Origin: a bacterium UBA4637
Lineage (GTDB): Bacteria; Bacteroidota; Bacteroidia; Bacteroidales; Bacteroidaceae
Reading direction: 5' to 3'
Length of the DNA: 6,877 bases
Assembly (NCBI GenBank): GCA_002405875.1
Contig: DHMR01000090.1
Coordinates: 1-6,877 of the forward strand
Shown: piece after piece, positions 4,801 to 6,877 of the stretch
How the letters are laid out: each line of letters begins with the position of its first letter
Position numbering within the stretch: position 1 is the stretch's first letter
Notes under the pieces: model-generated
What the model saw: the letters and a program-made list of their open reading frames with translations, nothing else
The model's database searches: none
Told to the model about the DNA's origin: nothing
Made by a program: the position numbers and the translations under genes

Positions 4801-5016
4801 CTATTTTATATTTTTAGATATTAATAAAAACAAGAAACCTAATGCAGTGAAGACAAGAACCATTAACACTCCAAGTATATAAAGTGTAACTTTATCTATA
4901 TCTTCCTTCATAATACTCGCCAACAAGACACCACCAATAATCAGCTTGGCAATATCTAAGCAGAACTTACTCGCCTCGGCAAACAAAGTTCTTTTATCTT
5001 CTTTTCTCAATTTCAT
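4801..5016 (-). CDS. 71-aa two-pass membrane protein (DUF6722-like)
   Basis: This is a small protein with a basic N-terminus (MKLRKEDKR), a first membrane segment at about 18-35 (CLDIAKLIIGGVLLASI), a charged turn MKEDIDK and a second segment at about 43-66 (VTLYILGVLMVLVFTALGF), ending in SKNIK. The arrangement resembles a family of small Bacteroidales membrane proteins that I recall as DUF6722; that name is from memory and unverified. The function is unknown. It is the first gene of a three-gene cluster that ends in pflA, with 1 bp before the 29-aa gene. The -7 element TATCTTTG ends only 5 bases before its ATG, so the mRNA may start at or next to the start codon. The gene is A+T-richer than pflA and pflB. 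Confidence 0.8.
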   Translation of the reverse strand: MKLRKEDKRTLFAEASKFCLDIAKLIIGGVLLASIMKEDIDKVTLYILGVLMVLVFTALGFLFLLISKNIK

Positions 5017-5020
5017 ACCG

Positions 5021-5028
5021 CAAAGATA
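5021..5028 (-). promoter_or_regulatory. -7 element for the small-membrane-protein/pflA cluster
   Basis: The minus strand reads TATCTTTG, a match to TAnnTTTG, located after the likely pflB terminator. Start of transcription would fall around 5014-5016, at the ATG of the 71-aa gene. No TTTG is seen at -33. It would give pflA a transcript independent of pflB. Confidence 0.55.
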
Positions 5029-5063
5029 ACACTTTTTAGCTTACCTTGCCTTATTTTGCAGTT

Positions 5064-5115
5064 AAATAAACAAAATTGCCCGATAAATATCTCTTAGCGA
5101 AAAATTTAGCGGGCA
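5064..5115 (-). terminator. Probable pflB terminator
   Basis: TGCCCG (5110-5115 on the minus strand) pairs with CGGGCA (5077-5082), with further pairing of TAAAT and ATTTA inside. The stem is followed on the minus strand by ATTTTGTTTATTT. It lies about 60 bases beyond the pflB stop codon at 5174. Confidence 0.55.
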
Positions 5116-5136
5116 GAATTATAGTCTATCAGAGAT

Positions 5137-5163
5137 AACGAAGAGTTAAGAGAATTCTTCGTT
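5137..5163. repeat. Inverted repeat just after pflB
   Basis: AACGAAGA (5137-5144) and TCTTCGTT (5156-5163) are perfect 8-bp arms starting 11 bases after the pflB stop. There is no T-run after it on the minus strand, so it is more likely an mRNA 3'-end stabilising hairpin than a terminator. Confidence 0.5.
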
Positions 5164-5173
5164 CTTCACTTTC

Positions 5174-6877
5174 TTACAGACGCTCGTGAGCCTGGCGTGC
5201 GATGACGTCGAGCTGCTGTTCACGGGTCAAGTCGATGAACTTCACGGCGTAGCCGCTCACACGGATGGTGAAGTTCTGGTACTCTTCCTTCTCAGGGTGC
5301 TCCATCGCGTCCTTGAGCTTCTCCACGCCGAACACGTTGACGTTCAAGTGGTGTGCGCCCTGGTTGAAGTAGCCGTCCATCACGCCTACCAAGGTCTGCG
5401 CGCGCTCCTCGTCATCATGGCCGAGGGCTCCCGGGCTGATGGTCTGTGTGTTGGAGATGCCGTCGAGGGCATACTCGTATGGCAACTTGGCCACGGAGTT
5501 CAGGGATGCGAGCAAGCCGTTCTTCTCGGCACCGTAGGATGGGTTGGCACCCGGAGCCAAAGGAGCGCCGGCTGGACGGCCGTCAGGCATGTTGCTAGTA
5601 TACTTGCCATACACCACGTTGGAAGTGATGGTGAGGATGGAAGTGGTAGGCTCGGAGTCACGATAAGTGTGGTACTTCTTGATGAGCGACATGAAGGTCT
5701 TCAAGAGCCATACTGCAATCTCGTCGGCACGCTCGTCGTCGTTGCCATAGCGTGGGAAGTCGCCCTCGGTCTTGAAGCTGAGAGGGAAACCTGTCTCGTC
5801 ACGGATGATGTTGACCTTGGCATACTTGATGGCTGAGATGGAATCGACCACGTGGCTGAAACCTGCGATACCGGTGGCAAAGGTGCGACGCACGTCGGTG
5901 TCGATGAGCGCCATTTCCTCAGCCTCATAGAAGTACTTGTCGTGCATGTAGTGAATCAAGTTTAATGTCTTCACGTAGACGCTGGCGAGCCAGTCCATCA
6001 TGTCCATGAAGCGTGGCATGAACTCCTCGTAGGTCACCACGTCGCCCTCGATGGCACGATACTTAGGACCACACTGCTCACGGGTCTTGCTGTCCACACC
6101 ACCCGAGATGGCGTAGGTCAAGCACTTCGCCAAGTTGGCACGGGCACCGAAGAACTGCATCTCCTTGCCGGTCTGTGTAGCTGATACGCAGCAGCAGATG
6201 CTGTAGTCGTCACCCCATACAGGACGCATCACGTCATCGTTCTCATACTGGATGGAGCTGGTCTTCACGGAAATCATCGCTGCATAGTGCTTGAATGCCT
6301 TTGGCAAGCGAGAGCTATAGAGCACGGTGAGGTTTGGCTCAGGTGAAGGTCCCATGTTCTCCAGGGTGTGGAGGAAGCGGAAGTCGTTCTTGGTCACCAT
6401 CGAGCGACCGTCCTGACCCATACCACCGACCTCAAGCGTAGCCCACACAGGGTCGCCGGAGAAGAGCTGGTTGTAAGAAGGGATGCGGGCGAATTTCACC
6501 ATACGGAACTTCATCACCAAGTGGTCGATGAGCTCCTGTGCGTCAGCCTCGGTCAAGGTACCCTCCTTGAAATCACGCTCGAAGTAGATGTCGAGGAAGG
6601 TAGAGATACGACCTACCGACATAGCTGCACCGTTCTGAGTTTTCACGGCGCCGAGGTAGCCGAAGTACAACCACTGTACAGCCTCGCGAGCATTCTGAGC
6701 TGGCTGACTGATGTCGAAACCATAGCTGGCAGCCATCTCCTTCAAACCCTTGAGCGCCTTGATTTGCATGGCAACCTCCTCACGCAAGCGGATTACCTCG
6801 TCGATCATCTCACGGTCGCCCATCTCAGCCAAGTCCTTCTGCTTCTCGGCGATGAGGAAGTCGATACCATAGAGAGC
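5174..6877 (-). CDS. pflB: Pyruvate formate-lyase (formate C-acetyltransferase), 5' end outside window
   Basis: The C-terminal 567 residues are present. The frame continues without a stop to base 6877, so the TTG at 6832 is not a start; the 15 extra codons read [15 protein letters not shown]. Compared with the roughly 740-760 residues of PflB, about 175-190 N-terminal residues are missing. The catalytic cysteine pair lies in [13 protein letters not shown], the pair before VSA being encoded at 6188-6193, in the same setting as E. coli Cys418-Cys419. The glycyl-radical site is RVSGYAV near the C-terminus, Gly encoded at 5252-5254; the distance between the cysteines and the glycine (312 residues) fits the family. 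The enzyme converts pyruvate and CoA to acetyl-CoA and formate in the cytoplasm under anoxia and is oxygen-sensitive once activated. Its activase gene pflA lies downstream on the same strand, behind a terminator and two small genes. Base composition is G+C-richer than in the Abi region. Confidence 0.97.
   Translation of the reverse strand, partial: ALYGIDFLIAEKQKDLAEMGDREMIDEVIRLREEVAMQIKALKGLKEMAASYGFDISQPAQNAREAVQWLYFGYLGAVKTQNGAAMSVGRISTFLDIYFERDFKEGTLTEADAQELIDHLVMKFRMVKFARIPSYNQLFSGDPVWATLEVGGMGQDGRSMVTKNDFRFLHTLENMGPSPEPNLTVLYSSRLPKAFKHYAAMISVKTSSIQYENDDVMRPVWGDDYSICCCVSATQTGKEMQFFGARANLAKCLTYAISGGVDSKTREQCGPKYRAIEGDVVTYEEFMPRFMDMMDWLASVYVKTLNLIHYMHDKYFYEAEEMALIDTDVRRTFATGIAGFSHVVDSISAIKYAKVNIIRDETGFPLSFKTEGDFPRYGNDDERADEIAVWLLKTFMSLIKKYHTYRDSEPTTSILTITSNVVYGKYTSNMPDGRPAGAPLAPGANPSYGAEKNGLLASLNSVAKLPYEYALDGISNTQTISPGALGHDDEERAQTLVGVMDGYFNQGAHHLNVNVFGVEKLKDAMEHPEKEEYQNFTIRVSGYAVKFIDLTREQQLDVIARQAHERL

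Noticed and set aside
4092..4817. 241-codon plus-strand frame opposite pflA
   Set aside because: Pure antisense of an unmistakable radical-SAM activase.

Overview
The window looks like chromosomal DNA of a Bacteroidales bacterium, most likely Prevotella/Segatella or a close relative. The evidence is several promoters of the Bacteroidetes type (TAnnTTTG at -7, with a correctly spaced TTTG at -33 in two of them), an absence of clear Shine-Dalgarno sites, a lipoprotein with EGVG repeats and a head-GIN-like fold, and a pyruvate formate-lyase system of the gut-anaerobe kind. The genus is an inference. No mobile element, integrase or CRISPR array is visible.

Layout, left to right. Positions 1-17 are the 5' end of a tRNA on the minus strand, probably tRNA-Pro, cut by the window edge; its own promoter is at 69-100. 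A YitT-family membrane protein (163-1059, minus) is divergent from a phosphoribosyltransferase-fold protein (1224-1811, plus); each has a promoter in the shared 164-bp gap. The phosphoribosyltransferase gene converges, 13 bp apart, on an Abi_2 (AbiD/AbiF-like) HEPN-type abortive infection gene on the minus strand. I start that gene at 2730 rather than at the longer TTG-initiated frame. Directly upstream is a compact locus: a consensus promoter with a perfect 15-nt palindrome in its spacer, then a predicted small RNA of about 58 nt that ends in a GC hairpin and U-tract touching the Abi ATG. This is the most interesting part of the window: a candidate HEPN toxin plus cognate structured RNA.

Next, on the minus strand, is a lipoprotein with six EGVG rungs of 19-20 residues (3051-3824), followed by a strong terminator and preceded by a possible ECF-sigma promoter embedded in a hairpin. 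Then comes a pyruvate formate-lyase block: pflB (C-terminal 567 residues; the 5' end is outside the window), a terminator, a new promoter, and a tight cluster of a 71-aa membrane protein, a 29-aa membrane peptide and pflA, with gaps of 1 and 6 bp. PflA installs the glycyl radical on PflB, which converts pyruvate and CoA to acetyl-CoA and formate in anaerobic metabolism. The two small membrane proteins sharing a transcription unit with pflA are unexplained.

The only stretch over 300 bases without a protein gene is 2731-3050. It holds the predicted RNA, its promoter and palindromes, and the terminator of the lipoprotein gene.
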